A stretch of 19,544 nucleotides of DNA, taken from the NCBI GenBank assembly GCA_017454075.1, contig JAFTDQ010000066.1, forward strand, positions 1-19,544, written 5' to 3'. The notes beneath the pieces are model-generated. The model saw nothing but the letters and a program-made list of their open reading frames with translations. It searched no databases and had not been told where the DNA came from. Positions 1-7,009 of this stretch are shown here, one piece after another; the stretch's first letter is position 1; each line of letters starts with the position of its first letter. Source of the stretch: Clostridia bacterium (lineage in GTDB: Bacteria > Bacillota_A > Clostridia > Oscillospirales > CAG-272). Position numbers and translations under genes: made by a program.

Positions 1-854
1 AATTCGAAGTCGGTCGTAGCCTTGGAATAGAAACAGAGCTCTTCGGGCGAATGGTCGCGCAGCCTGAGCGACTCTTCTCTTATTCCGAGGGCAAGGAGCC
101 AGTCGCGGCAGAAGCTTCTCCAGTAATCGAACCACTGAAGGTCGGTGTCGGGTTCACAGAAGAACTCGAGCTCCATCTGTTCAAACTCACGGACTCGGAA
201 AATGAAATTCCCGGGCGTGATCTCGTTTCTGAATGATTTGCCGATCTGACCGATCCCGAAGGGGATCTTTTTTCTTGTCGATCGGAGCACGTTTCCGAAA
301 TTGACGAAAATACCCTGAGCGGTTTCGGGGCGAAGGTAGACTGTGTTTTTTGCGTCCTCGGTCACTCCCTGGAAAGTCTTGAACATGAGATTGAACTGTC
401 TTATGTCGGTAAAATTGTGTTTTCCGCACGAGGGGCAGGGAATCATGTTGTCTTCGACGAACTGCTTCATTTCCGCCTGGGAGAAGGCGTCGATCGGCTT
501 TTCGAGAGTTACGCCGTTTTCAGCGGCCCAGTCCTCGATAAGCTTGTCCGCGCGGAATCTCTCCTTGCATTCGCGGCAGTCCATAAGAGGGTCGGAAAAG
601 CCGCTGAGATGTCCCGAGGCGACCCAGGTCCTCGGATTCATGAGGATCGCGGCGTCGAGCCCGACGTTGTAAGGATTCTGCTGGACGAACTTCTTCCACC
701 ACGCGCGTTTGATATTGTTTTTAAGCTCAACGCCGAGCGGGCCGTAGTCCCAGGTGTTTGCAAGCCCGCCGTATATCTCCGAGCCGGAGAAAACGAACCC
801 TCTGCCTTTACAGAGAGCCACTATTTCGTTCATTGTTTTTTCTGTGTTCAACAT
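1..854 (-). CDS. glyQS: Glycyl-tRNA synthetase, single-chain type (3' end outside window)
   Basis: Charges tRNA-Gly with glycine in the cytoplasm. The visible 284 N-terminal residues match the dimeric eukaryote-like class II enzyme rather than the split alpha/beta GlyQ+GlyS enzyme. The opening has the typical [18 protein letters not shown] stretch, then RAWWKKFV, a zinc-ribbon-like CREC...CPSCGKH region, the motif-2 neighbourhood [12 protein letters not shown], and [17 protein letters not shown]. The start at 854 is preceded by AGGGG on the coding strand; a second in-frame ATG lies at 833. It sits 5 bases downstream of the LCP gene and is probably the tail of the same transcript. No T-box leader lies directly upstream, so any glycine control would have to act elsewhere. 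The gene is cut by the left window edge; nothing suggests it is broken. Confidence 0.96.
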   Translation of the reverse strand, partial: MLNTEKTMNEIVALCKGRGFVFSGSEIYGGLANTWDYGPLGVELKNNIKRAWWKKFVQQNPYNVGLDAAILMNPRTWVASGHLSGFSDPLMDCRECKERFRADKLIEDWAAENGVTLEKPIDAFSQAEMKQFVEDNMIPCPSCGKHNFTDIRQFNLMFKTFQGVTEDAKNTVYLRPETAQGIFVNFGNVLRSTRKKIPFGIGQIGKSFRNEITPGNFIFRVREFEQMELEFFCEPDTDLQWFDYWRSFCRDWLLALGIREESLRLRDHSPEELCFYSKATTDFE

Positions 855-859
855 TTTGT

Positions 860-1858
860 TTACCCCTGATATTTGTACTTTGAAAAATAGTCGGTAGCGA
901 CCGATACGTTTGCCGCAAAATAGTTTTCACCGTCTATGACGGTCGCGGATCCCGGATAGGTGTACGAGATCTGATTCATCCTGGAATACGAAAAGATGAG
1001 ATCCGCGTTTGCCGTGACGTCCTGAAGCGTGAGGGTGCAGGCGTCGAAATAACCGATATATTTGTTATACAGATCGGCTGCTTTCGATTCGTTTGAGTTG
1101 AGAAGCCAGGTCTGAAAAAGCTTCTGAAGAAAACTCACCGCGCATTTGCGCCTTGATATTTCTCCGTCGGAGTATGCGGGAAAGCGGAGCATGTCGAGGG
1201 CCTTTTGCCCGTTAAGCTTCTGCGAGCCCTTTTTAAGACTGATGTTCATTCCGAGCTCTTCGTTCACGTAATTCATCGTCGTGCTTACGTAATACGTGAC
1301 GCTGCCCATCGCGTTTATGAGCCCTTTGAACTGCTCCGCCGAAATAACGGCGTAATAGTCAACGGGAAGTCCGGTCAGGGCAGATACCTTATCGGCGAGG
1401 GTCGAGACGCCTTTTTTAGAATACAGCTCTCCGAGTTTCATCGTCAGCCCGCCCATGCTTATCCTTGTTTCTGAAGGAACGGCGCAGGTCACGCAGTTTC
1501 CGGTATCCTTGTCAACCCTGACGACGATAATCAGATCGGCGTTAATCTCTCTTTTCCTTGCAGGAAATCCGTCTTTATCGACCGCTCCGGGGGATACGGA
1601 ATAATCCTTGAATACAGACGGGAGATAATCCGTTCCTACGAAAAGCATCGTGAAACTGTTGCCCGTCAGGGACGAAAGATCGCGGTCTTCGTTGTCCGGC
1701 ATTTTCGAAACCTCGCCCGGAGCGCCGGTTTCGGGCGAATACTGATCTCCGCCGATGCTGAGCGCCTGGTCCGAAAATTTGACAATTCCGAAGGCGATAA
1801 GACCGAATATCACGGCGGCGACGAAAAACGTCAGTATAAAATTTTTAAATCCCGACAT
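860..1858 (-). CDS. LytR-CpsA-Psr (LCP) family protein, divergent
   Basis: LCP proteins are membrane-anchored enzymes outside the cell that attach wall teichoic acids or polysaccharides to peptidoglycan. This 332-residue protein has one N-terminal membrane segment (about residues 8-27) and then an extracellular domain. It keeps the LCP order: LFVGTD (72-77), [11 protein letters not shown] (106-116), AVPSETRI (126-133), [13 protein letters not shown] (161-173), [12 protein letters not shown] (215-226) and DGEISRRK (231-238). Several positions depart from the family pattern. The usual PRDT is PSET, and the arginines that normally follow the first G-S/T-D and precede the second aspartate are missing. 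The arginines near 225 and 236-237 remain. It may be a low-activity or specialised member. Start 1858 has a GGGGGA ribosome site. It follows the sortase by 18 bases and precedes glyQS by 5. Confidence 0.8.
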   Translation of the reverse strand: MSGFKNFILTFFVAAVIFGLIAFGIVKFSDQALSIGGDQYSPETGAPGEVSKMPDNEDRDLSSLTGNSFTMLFVGTDYLPSVFKDYSVSPGAVDKDGFPARKREINADLIIVVRVDKDTGNCVTCAVPSETRISMGGLTMKLGELYSKKGVSTLADKVSALTGLPVDYYAVISAEQFKGLINAMGSVTYYVSTTMNYVNEELGMNISLKKGSQKLNGQKALDMLRFPAYSDGEISRRKCAVSFLQKLFQTWLLNSNESKAADLYNKYIGYFDACTLTLQDVTANADLIFSYSRMNQISYTYPGSATVIDGENYFAANVSVATDYFSKYKYQG

Positions 1859-1876
1859 ACTGTTTCCCCCGGACTG

Positions 1877-2794
1877 TTATTCGTAAACGTCGATGAGAAT
1901 CCCCTGAACCGCCAGGCGGCCGTTGGAGGTCCTGTTGGAGCACGTCGAAAGCGTTATCATATAATCGTCCGCTTCCGGCGTAACGTTTGTTTTGTGTATT
2001 GAATTTGAAATCATTTCCGTCGCGAAATCGATAAAAGACGCTTCGCTGAAAAACGACGTCCTGATGTAATTGTAGTATTTGTCGGTGTTGTAAACCGAAA
2101 CGATCTGATAGGTGTATTTTCCGTCGACGGTGTAAATGATGATCTTGTCGTTTTCACGCATAAAACTCTCTTTGAGGTAGTTGTCAAGCGCGTGGAACAT
2201 CAGTTTGGCGTCCATGTGATGCCCGTAAATCACGAGATTCTTGTTATCAAGGACGTACGGATCGTTCCTGTAATCTGCAAATATGGCTCCGGCGAGAAGA
2301 TAGGCACCGGTATATGAATGAGTGAGATAGTAGCTGTTATCCGAGGACTGTACTATCGGATAGTTTATGTTCGTCCCGGGGACTCTTATCCAGCCGTAGA
2401 GATCGGGATATTTCTGTCTCAGGGCAAAGAGCTCATTGCGCTTTTTTTCGTATTCACGGTCGATCACGCGTGGCTTGCGCTCCTCGATGGATCCCGGGTC
2501 GATCGTCTGAGATTTTTCGTAGTCGGGAGTGACTTCACACTGAACGGAGCGGAACATAGGTTCGAGCCCGTCGGGCTCAAGAATGTTTCCTACGTCTCCG
2601 TATTCATCGTCGGCCTTCACGTAGTACACGAGACTGCGCACGACGTAAAACATACTGACGCAGAACGCGCAGATACAGACGGCAAGGAAAAAGTACCGTA
2701 TCACCGATGACGCGGGTATCTTTTTTCTGCTTGCCTCGCCGAGTTCGTTCTGCGATATGCTTTCTATCGATTTGTAAAAGTCGTTTTCATTCAT
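1877..2794 (-). CDS. srtB: Class B sortase
   Basis: Membrane-bound cysteine transpeptidase that cuts a C-terminal sorting signal on secreted proteins and links them to the cell wall or to pilin. The 305-residue protein has a cytoplasmic N-terminus, one membrane segment (about 31-58) and an extracellular catalytic domain. Visible class B features are YPDLYGWIRVPGTNINYPIV (129-148), the catalytic His in VIYGHHM (His192), the catalytic Cys in ITLSTC (Cys285) and the Arg in NGRLAVQG (Arg293). All three active-site residues are present, so it looks functional. Its start overlaps the stop of the upstream nnrD gene by 4 bases (ATGA), and AAGGTGA about 10 bases upstream is a likely ribosome site. No protein in the window has a recognisable LPXTG- or NPQTN-type sorting signal, so its substrate lies elsewhere. 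The neighbouring LCP gene suggests a shared role in wall assembly. Confidence 0.92.
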   Translation of the reverse strand: MNENDFYKSIESISQNELGEASRKKIPASSVIRYFFLAVCICAFCVSMFYVVRSLVYYVKADDEYGDVGNILEPDGLEPMFRSVQCEVTPDYEKSQTIDPGSIEERKPRVIDREYEKKRNELFALRQKYPDLYGWIRVPGTNINYPIVQSSDNSYYLTHSYTGAYLLAGAIFADYRNDPYVLDNKNLVIYGHHMDAKLMFHALDNYLKESFMRENDKIIIYTVDGKYTYQIVSVYNTDKYYNYIRTSFFSEASFIDFATEMISNSIHKTNVTPEADDYMITLSTCSNRTSNGRLAVQGILIDVYE

Positions 2795-3672
2795 TTAGGT
2801 AGTTCACCTTTCGGAATAAAGCCCTGTAATATGAGGTCCGAAACGTCGGACGGGAGCATTGCGTCGCCGAATTTCCTCTTTGCTCTGAGACCCGCCTCGG
2901 AATGGAGACAAACGCCGAGCAGAGCCGCCTCAAAAGAACCGTACCCCTGCGCTCTGAGTGAAGAGATGACGCCGGCGAGAACATCCCCCGCACCGCCTCT
3001 TGACATCCCTCCGTTCGGGATATCAAGCATCGCGAGACGTTTACCGTCAGAAACTGCTGTAACGTGATCCTTGAAAACGGCGACGCAGCCGTGTTTTGAA
3101 GCGAAATCCGCGCAGTATCCGCCCTGATTGCGCTTTAATTTCATGATATCCAGTCCGGTGAGTCTCGCCGCCTCTCCCGCGTGGGGCGTTACTATCACGC
3201 CGGCTCCGTCGATTATCCCGATATCGCCAGAGGCAGCAACGGAGTTCAGCGCGTCGGCGTCGAGCACGGCGGGTATCCCGGAGGTAAGCACGGCGGAGAC
3301 GGAAGAGAGAGTTTCGGGTGAAACGGTCATCCCGCATCCTATCAGAAGCGCGCTCGTTTTCCCGAACGAAAGCGCGGCGTCACGCGGATTTATAAGTCCG
3401 TCGGGAGTTTTTCCGGTGACCGAAAGAATTATCTCGGGATTTGACGTTACGGCGGGAAGGCAGACCTCCTCGATCGAGATGAGTTTAACGATCCCGGCTC
3501 CTGCTCGCAGCGCCGCGCGGCAGGCAAGGGAAGCGCATCCCCGGAAGCCGACGGATCCGGCAATAATTCCGAGCGTGCCGAAGGTGCCCTTGTTTCCTTT
3601 GTCCGGACGTTTTCTGTAAAGATCCGAGATCACGTCTGATATGTTTTTTTCTGTTATTCTGATCTCGTCCAT
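2791..3672 (-). CDS. nnrD: ADP-dependent (S)-NAD(P)H-hydrate dehydratase
   Basis: Repairs damaged NADH and NADPH by removing water from the hydrated form, using ADP or ATP, in the cytoplasm. The 293-residue protein matches the C-terminal YjeF/carbohydrate-kinase-like fold. Visible motifs are NKGTFGTLGIIAGSVGFRGC (27-46), LDADALN (137-143), VTPHAGEAARL (161-171), VAVFKDH (197-203) and NGGMSRGGAGDVLAG (220-234), where the aspartate of GGAGD is the expected catalytic residue. The usual proline in TPHPGE is alanine here. The protein is the dehydratase alone: the N-terminal epimerase domain found in bifunctional Nnr proteins of about 500 residues is missing and is not next door. It starts 3 bases after the murD stop and overlaps the sortase by 4 bases; no clear ribosome site precedes it, so translation may be coupled to murD. 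Confidence 0.93.
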   Translation of the reverse strand: MDEIRITEKNISDVISDLYRKRPDKGNKGTFGTLGIIAGSVGFRGCASLACRAALRAGAGIVKLISIEEVCLPAVTSNPEIILSVTGKTPDGLINPRDAALSFGKTSALLIGCGMTVSPETLSSVSAVLTSGIPAVLDADALNSVAASGDIGIIDGAGVIVTPHAGEAARLTGLDIMKLKRNQGGYCADFASKHGCVAVFKDHVTAVSDGKRLAMLDIPNGGMSRGGAGDVLAGVISSLRAQGYGSFEAALLGVCLHSEAGLRAKRKFGDAMLPSDVSDLILQGFIPKGELPK

Positions 3673-3675
3673 TTT

Positions 3676-5058
3676 TTATTCAAGCGAGTTTACTATGTCC
3701 CTGAAACGGTTTCCTCGTTCTTCGAAATTTCTGAACGAATCGAAGCTTGCACACGCGGGGGAAAGGATAACGACGCCGCCGGGATATGCAAGACCGGCAG
3801 CCCTTCTGACCGCTTTCTCAAAATCCGGTTCGACGTATATTTCCGGGCGTTCCTCTTTTTCCGTCAGGGCGGACAGTATTTTGTCGGCGGTAGCCCCGGT
3901 CAGTACGACCTTGTCTGCCTTTTCGCAGAGAACGTCGGCAAGCGGTCCGAACGGTATGTGCTTGTCGTATCCTCCGCATATTACCGTAATTTTTTCTCCG
4001 TGGGTAAATGAGCGGAGCGCCGCCGCCGTCCTTGTCGGGGAACTGTCTATCGAACTGTTGTAGAACCGTACGTCCCTCAGTTCGCGTACAAGTTCGATCC
4101 TGTGAGGAACGCCTTTGAACGTCCTTGCGGTTTTTTCGATGACGCCGCAGGGGACGATATCTCCGATCGCTGCGATGACGCCCTCGAAATTCTCGACGTT
4201 GTGCCGCCCGGGAATGAGTATCTCGTCGGCCCGGAAAAACGGCGTTCCTTCACGGACGATCACGCCTTCCGATTCAACAGTTCCTGATCCCGCAAAGCCC
4301 AGCGTTTCGGATCCTTTCGGGACAAGAGAGGCAAGCCCGCGCGTTATTTCGTTTTTCGTGTTAAGCACGACGCGACCGTAGTCCTGATGTCTGAAAATGT
4401 TGGTTTTTGATTCAATGTACTCGTCCATCCCGGTATGATAGTCGAGGTGGTTTGGAGCTATGTTCGTGATTATCGATATGTCCGGTGATTTTTTCATCGT
4501 CTGAAGCTGAAAACTTGACAGTTCGACGACGGCCCAGCTTTCGCTGTCCATCATCCCGAGCTTCGGAAGGAGAGGCTCGCCGATGTTGCCGCCGACAAAA
4601 ACCCTGTCTTTTCCGAAATAATCCGAAAGACACAGGTGGATAAGGGTTGTCGTCGTCGTTTTTCCGTCAGAGCCGGTGACTCCGACAATCCTTCCCGGAC
4701 AGAGCTCGAAAAAAAGTTCCATTTCCGACGAGAGGACTGCGCCGTTCTTCACGGCGCGGGCGATTTCCGGGTGATCAAACCTTATTCCGGGCGAGCGGAA
4801 AACGAAGTCTCCGTCGATCCCGGACAGGTAATCATCTCCGCAGACAAAGCGCGCTCCTCTTTCGGAACAGTCGAGAGCGGCTTTGCCGAGAAGGGAAAAG
4901 TCCTTTTTATCCCTGACGGTAACCTCCGCTCCTTTGTCGAGAAGAAAACCGACCAGCGGGACGTTTGAAACTCCGAAACCCAGCACGTCCGCCTTTTTTC
5001 CTTTGAAACATCCCGTGTCAAAGGTGATATTCTTCCTGATTTTTCGGTAGTCGAACAT
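3676..5058 (-). CDS. murD: UDP-N-acetylmuramoyl-L-alanine--D-glutamate ligase
   Basis: Cytoplasmic Mur ligase that adds D-glutamate to UDP-MurNAc-L-Ala during peptidoglycan precursor synthesis, using ATP. The 460-residue protein has the three usual parts: an N-terminal UDP-binding domain (VLGFGVSNVPLVGFLLDKGA, 25-44), a central ATPase domain with the P-loop GVTGSDGKTTTTT (126-138), VELSSFQLQTM and NIAPNHLDYH, and a C-terminal domain with SIDSSPTRT, ICGGYDKHIPF and LSPACASFDSFRNFEERG. Length and motifs fit an intact enzyme. Start 5058 has AAGG about 7 bases upstream. It lies between the cysteine desulfurase (9-base gap) and nnrD (3-base gap). MurD is usually in a division-and-wall cluster with mraY, ftsW and murG; here it stands apart from them. 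Confidence 0.97.
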   Translation of the reverse strand: MFDYRKIRKNITFDTGCFKGKKADVLGFGVSNVPLVGFLLDKGAEVTVRDKKDFSLLGKAALDCSERGARFVCGDDYLSGIDGDFVFRSPGIRFDHPEIARAVKNGAVLSSEMELFFELCPGRIVGVTGSDGKTTTTTLIHLCLSDYFGKDRVFVGGNIGEPLLPKLGMMDSESWAVVELSSFQLQTMKKSPDISIITNIAPNHLDYHTGMDEYIESKTNIFRHQDYGRVVLNTKNEITRGLASLVPKGSETLGFAGSGTVESEGVIVREGTPFFRADEILIPGRHNVENFEGVIAAIGDIVPCGVIEKTARTFKGVPHRIELVRELRDVRFYNSSIDSSPTRTAAALRSFTHGEKITVICGGYDKHIPFGPLADVLCEKADKVVLTGATADKILSALTEKEERPEIYVEPDFEKAVRRAAGLAYPGGVVILSPACASFDSFRNFEERGNRFRDIVNSLE

Positions 5059-5067
5059 TTTTCAGCC

Positions 5068-6213
5068 TTATCGCCTTGAAATTAGATTGCGTTTTGCCTC
5101 GGCAAGTCCCAAAAGCAGGGTCTCCGCATCCGGAACAACGTTATTCTCCGATATGGAGATCCTTATCGTGGAGTCCGCCCGCTTTTCGCTGAGTCCGAAA
5201 GCCGTGAGAGCGTGACTGGTCTTCAGTTTCCGGGTGGAGCAGGCCGATCCCGATGAGACGTGTATTCCGCGCTCCGAAAGGAATCTTACCATGACCTCGC
5301 TCTTGATTCCCCCGCAGTAGACGCTGAGAATATGCGGTATGTATCCGCCCGCCGGAACGTTCGGCTCGAAGCCGTCGGGAAGGCCGTCGAGTATCATTTT
5401 CCTGATCCTGACGACGATTGAGTTATCGTGACGAGCACGGACCGCCGCTGCCATCGCGGCGATCCCGGGGACGTTTTCGGTTCCGGACCGAAGCCCGCCT
5501 TCCTGACCTCCGCCGAAAATCACCGGCGAAATGTCATGCGATCTTATCATTCCGTCAGAGATCCATAAGGCGCCGACGCCTTTCAGCCCTCCGATCTTGT
5601 GACCGCTGACCGAAATAAGGTCGCATCCGTTTTTCTCGTGAGAACAGTCTGTTTTCATATATCCCTGAACTGCGTCGGTGTGAATGAAGGCGCCGGGCGC
5701 CTTTTTTCTGACGAGCTCCGAGATCTTTCCGATGGGATACAGCGCCCCCGTCTCGTTGTTGACCGTCATGACCGAAACAAGGGCAACCGAATCGTCGAGC
5801 AGGGATTCGAGCTCATCAAAATCTATCAGTCCGTCCCTTACCGATATTATCTTTTTTTCAAAACCGAGTCGTTCCGCTTCGTCAAAAGCGCTCAGTACGG
5901 CGGGATGCTCGTCCCCGGTCGTGATAATCCTTTTCATGCCGGAGCGGATGCGGTTTTTCGCTTTAAGAGTTCCGAGTATCGCGAGATTGTCGGATTCCGT
6001 ACCCGAGCCGGTGAATACTACGCTCCCTCCGGATGCCCCGAGCGATTCCTTTACGGTTTTCCTGGACTCTTCGAGAAGTCTCCTTGCCTCGGAACCCGGA
6101 CGGCTGGCGGCCGATGGGTTTCCCCAGACAGACCGTACGGCAAGCTCAGCCGCGCCGGCCGCCTCCGGGCATACCGGAGACGTCGCAGCGTTATCAAAGT
6201 ACGCAAAAGTCAT
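5068..6213 (-). CDS. Cysteine desulfurase, NifS/IscS family
   Basis: PLP enzyme that releases sulfur from cysteine as an enzyme-bound persulfide for iron-sulfur clusters, tRNA thiolation or other sulfur transfer. The 381-residue protein shows YFDNAATSPVCPEA (5-18), TGSGTESDNLAILG (68-81), DEHPAV with the PLP-stacking His (about 103), SVMTVNNETGALYPIGKI (147-164), HTDAVQGY (178-185), the PLP lysine in SGHK (Lys206), GGGQEGGLRSGTENVPG, and the catalytic cysteine in SSGSACSTRKLKTSH (Cys325) on a short loop. No IscU, IscR or thiI neighbour is visible, so the sulfur acceptor cannot be named from context. The ATG follows directly on the stop codon of the upstream lipoprotein with no spacing and only a weak GAG ribosome site, which suggests translational coupling. 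Confidence 0.95.
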   Translation of the reverse strand: MTFAYFDNAATSPVCPEAAGAAELAVRSVWGNPSAASRPGSEARRLLEESRKTVKESLGASGGSVVFTGSGTESDNLAILGTLKAKNRIRSGMKRIITTGDEHPAVLSAFDEAERLGFEKKIISVRDGLIDFDELESLLDDSVALVSVMTVNNETGALYPIGKISELVRKKAPGAFIHTDAVQGYMKTDCSHEKNGCDLISVSGHKIGGLKGVGALWISDGMIRSHDISPVIFGGGQEGGLRSGTENVPGIAAMAAAVRARHDNSIVVRIRKMILDGLPDGFEPNVPAGGYIPHILSVYCGGIKSEVMVRFLSERGIHVSSGSACSTRKLKTSHALTAFGLSEKRADSTIRISISENNVVPDAETLLLGLAEAKRNLISRR

Positions 6214-6831
6214 TTATTTGATCTCGATATATCCGATGATCGAATCGACGGTCTCCGAATGATCCTCAAAAAGTTCAGGGGTCGTCGTGAACGTCATGAT
6301 GAAAACCGTGCCGTTAACCACGGTCACTGTCTGAGTGAAACGGTAAACGATTCCCGAGACGGTTGCTTTATAATCGTATCTTTTCGATTCTCTGCCCGAA
6401 ACGAGAATGTTTGCCCCTTTTTCGATATACTCCGGACTGCCCAGCGTTCCGAGCAGTTCGTTTTCATAGTATTCCCAGTAGTCTTCAGCGGTTACGAGCT
6501 TTTTCTCTGACGTGCTTCCGGTGACAGCTTCGGTTCCCGCCGAGGTATCCGAAGGGGAACCTATCTCGGCAAAAAACACTGCTTTGTTTATCTCAAAGCC
6601 GGTGAAGGTCACGCTCGATCTGTCCGTATCAGAGACGTATGCGGCGCAAATGTTTCCGTCGTTTACGTTCGTCCAGCTGTCCGGCACGTAAAATCTGTAG
6701 TCGGCGTTGTCCGGTGATATTCTCTGAAATCCCACGGGAACGTAGGCGTCTCTGCCGCATGAAGCGGCTGTGACAATGACTGCGACGGCAAGCAGAACCG
6801 AAGCCGTGCACTTTTTGAAAAATGTCTTCAT
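6214..6831 (-). CDS. Putative lipoprotein, PsbP-like
   Basis: Predicted surface lipoprotein of 205 residues. The start at 6831 is chosen because GGAGAAG lies just upstream; the in-frame ATG at 6846 overlaps that site and the longer upstream extension runs through the promoter. The N-terminus is a lipoprotein signal: KKC basic residues, a hydrophobic stretch, then VTAASC as lipobox with the modified Cys at about 24. The mature part opens with a GFQRISPDNADYRFYVPDSW stretch, resembling clostridial PsbP-related proteins of unknown role. A Gly/Thr/Ser-rich linker (about 125-140) precedes a second part with EYYENELLG and ends in IIGYIEIK. It is the first gene after the promoter at 6857-6885, directly abutting the cysteine desulfurase. 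Function is not known; the family resemblance is from memory of its sequence style. Confidence 0.72.
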   Translation of the reverse strand: MKTFFKKCTASVLLAVAVIVTAASCGRDAYVPVGFQRISPDNADYRFYVPDSWTNVNDGNICAAYVSDTDRSSVTFTGFEINKAVFFAEIGSPSDTSAGTEAVTGSTSEKKLVTAEDYWEYYENELLGTLGSPEYIEKGANILVSGRESKRYDYKATVSGIVYRFTQTVTVVNGTVFIMTFTTTPELFEDHSETVDSIIGYIEIK

Positions 6832-6856
6832 ATTCTTCTTCTCCATATACCGGTAT

Positions 6857-6885
6857 ATTATACTACTTCGCGCGGGAAAAATCAA
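6857..6885 (-). promoter_or_regulatory. Promoter of the lipoprotein-to-glyQS gene run
   Basis: On the minus strand, TTGATT (6880-6885) and TATAAT (6857-6862) are separated by 17 bases. The -10 element is a perfect match to the main vegetative sigma factor consensus. Transcription would begin near 6850, leaving an unusually short leader of about 20 bases in which GGAGAAG almost begins the message. It is the only clear promoter seen upstream of the minus-strand run and faces the divergent promoter at 6938-6966. Confidence 0.72.
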
Positions 6886-6937
6886 CACCGGGAGAATAAT
6901 TAACAGATTCATAACATGGTCAGATCGCACGGGTATA

Positions 6938-6966
6938 TTGAAAAAAAGCAAAGATTGATGTATAAT
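6938..6966 (+). promoter_or_regulatory. Promoter of the ABC exporter-mnmE-antiporter operon
   Basis: TTGAAA (6938-6943) and a perfect TATAAT (6961-6966) are separated by 17 bases. The predicted transcript starts near 6973, about 37 bases before the first ABC gene. It is back to back with the minus-strand promoter, the two -35 boxes lying about 50 bases apart, so one regulator bound between them could control both operons. Confidence 0.78.
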
Positions 6967-7009
6967 ATACGGTCGCAAGGCATTTCAGCGTCTGAGGCTC
7001 AACCGTACC

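Noticed and set aside
855..1858. T-box leader for glyQS
   Set aside because: The gene starts 5 bases after another coding region, leaving no room for a T-box, and none is seen.
5599..6510. Open frame of 303 codons on the plus strand
   Set aside because: It lies antisense to the cysteine desulfurase and the lipoprotein, both well supported, and its translation is Arg/Phe-rich with no recognisable domain.
6832..6978. Longer N-terminus for the lipoprotein
   Set aside because: The extension runs across the promoter at 6857-6885, and a good ribosome site and signal peptide place the start at 6831.
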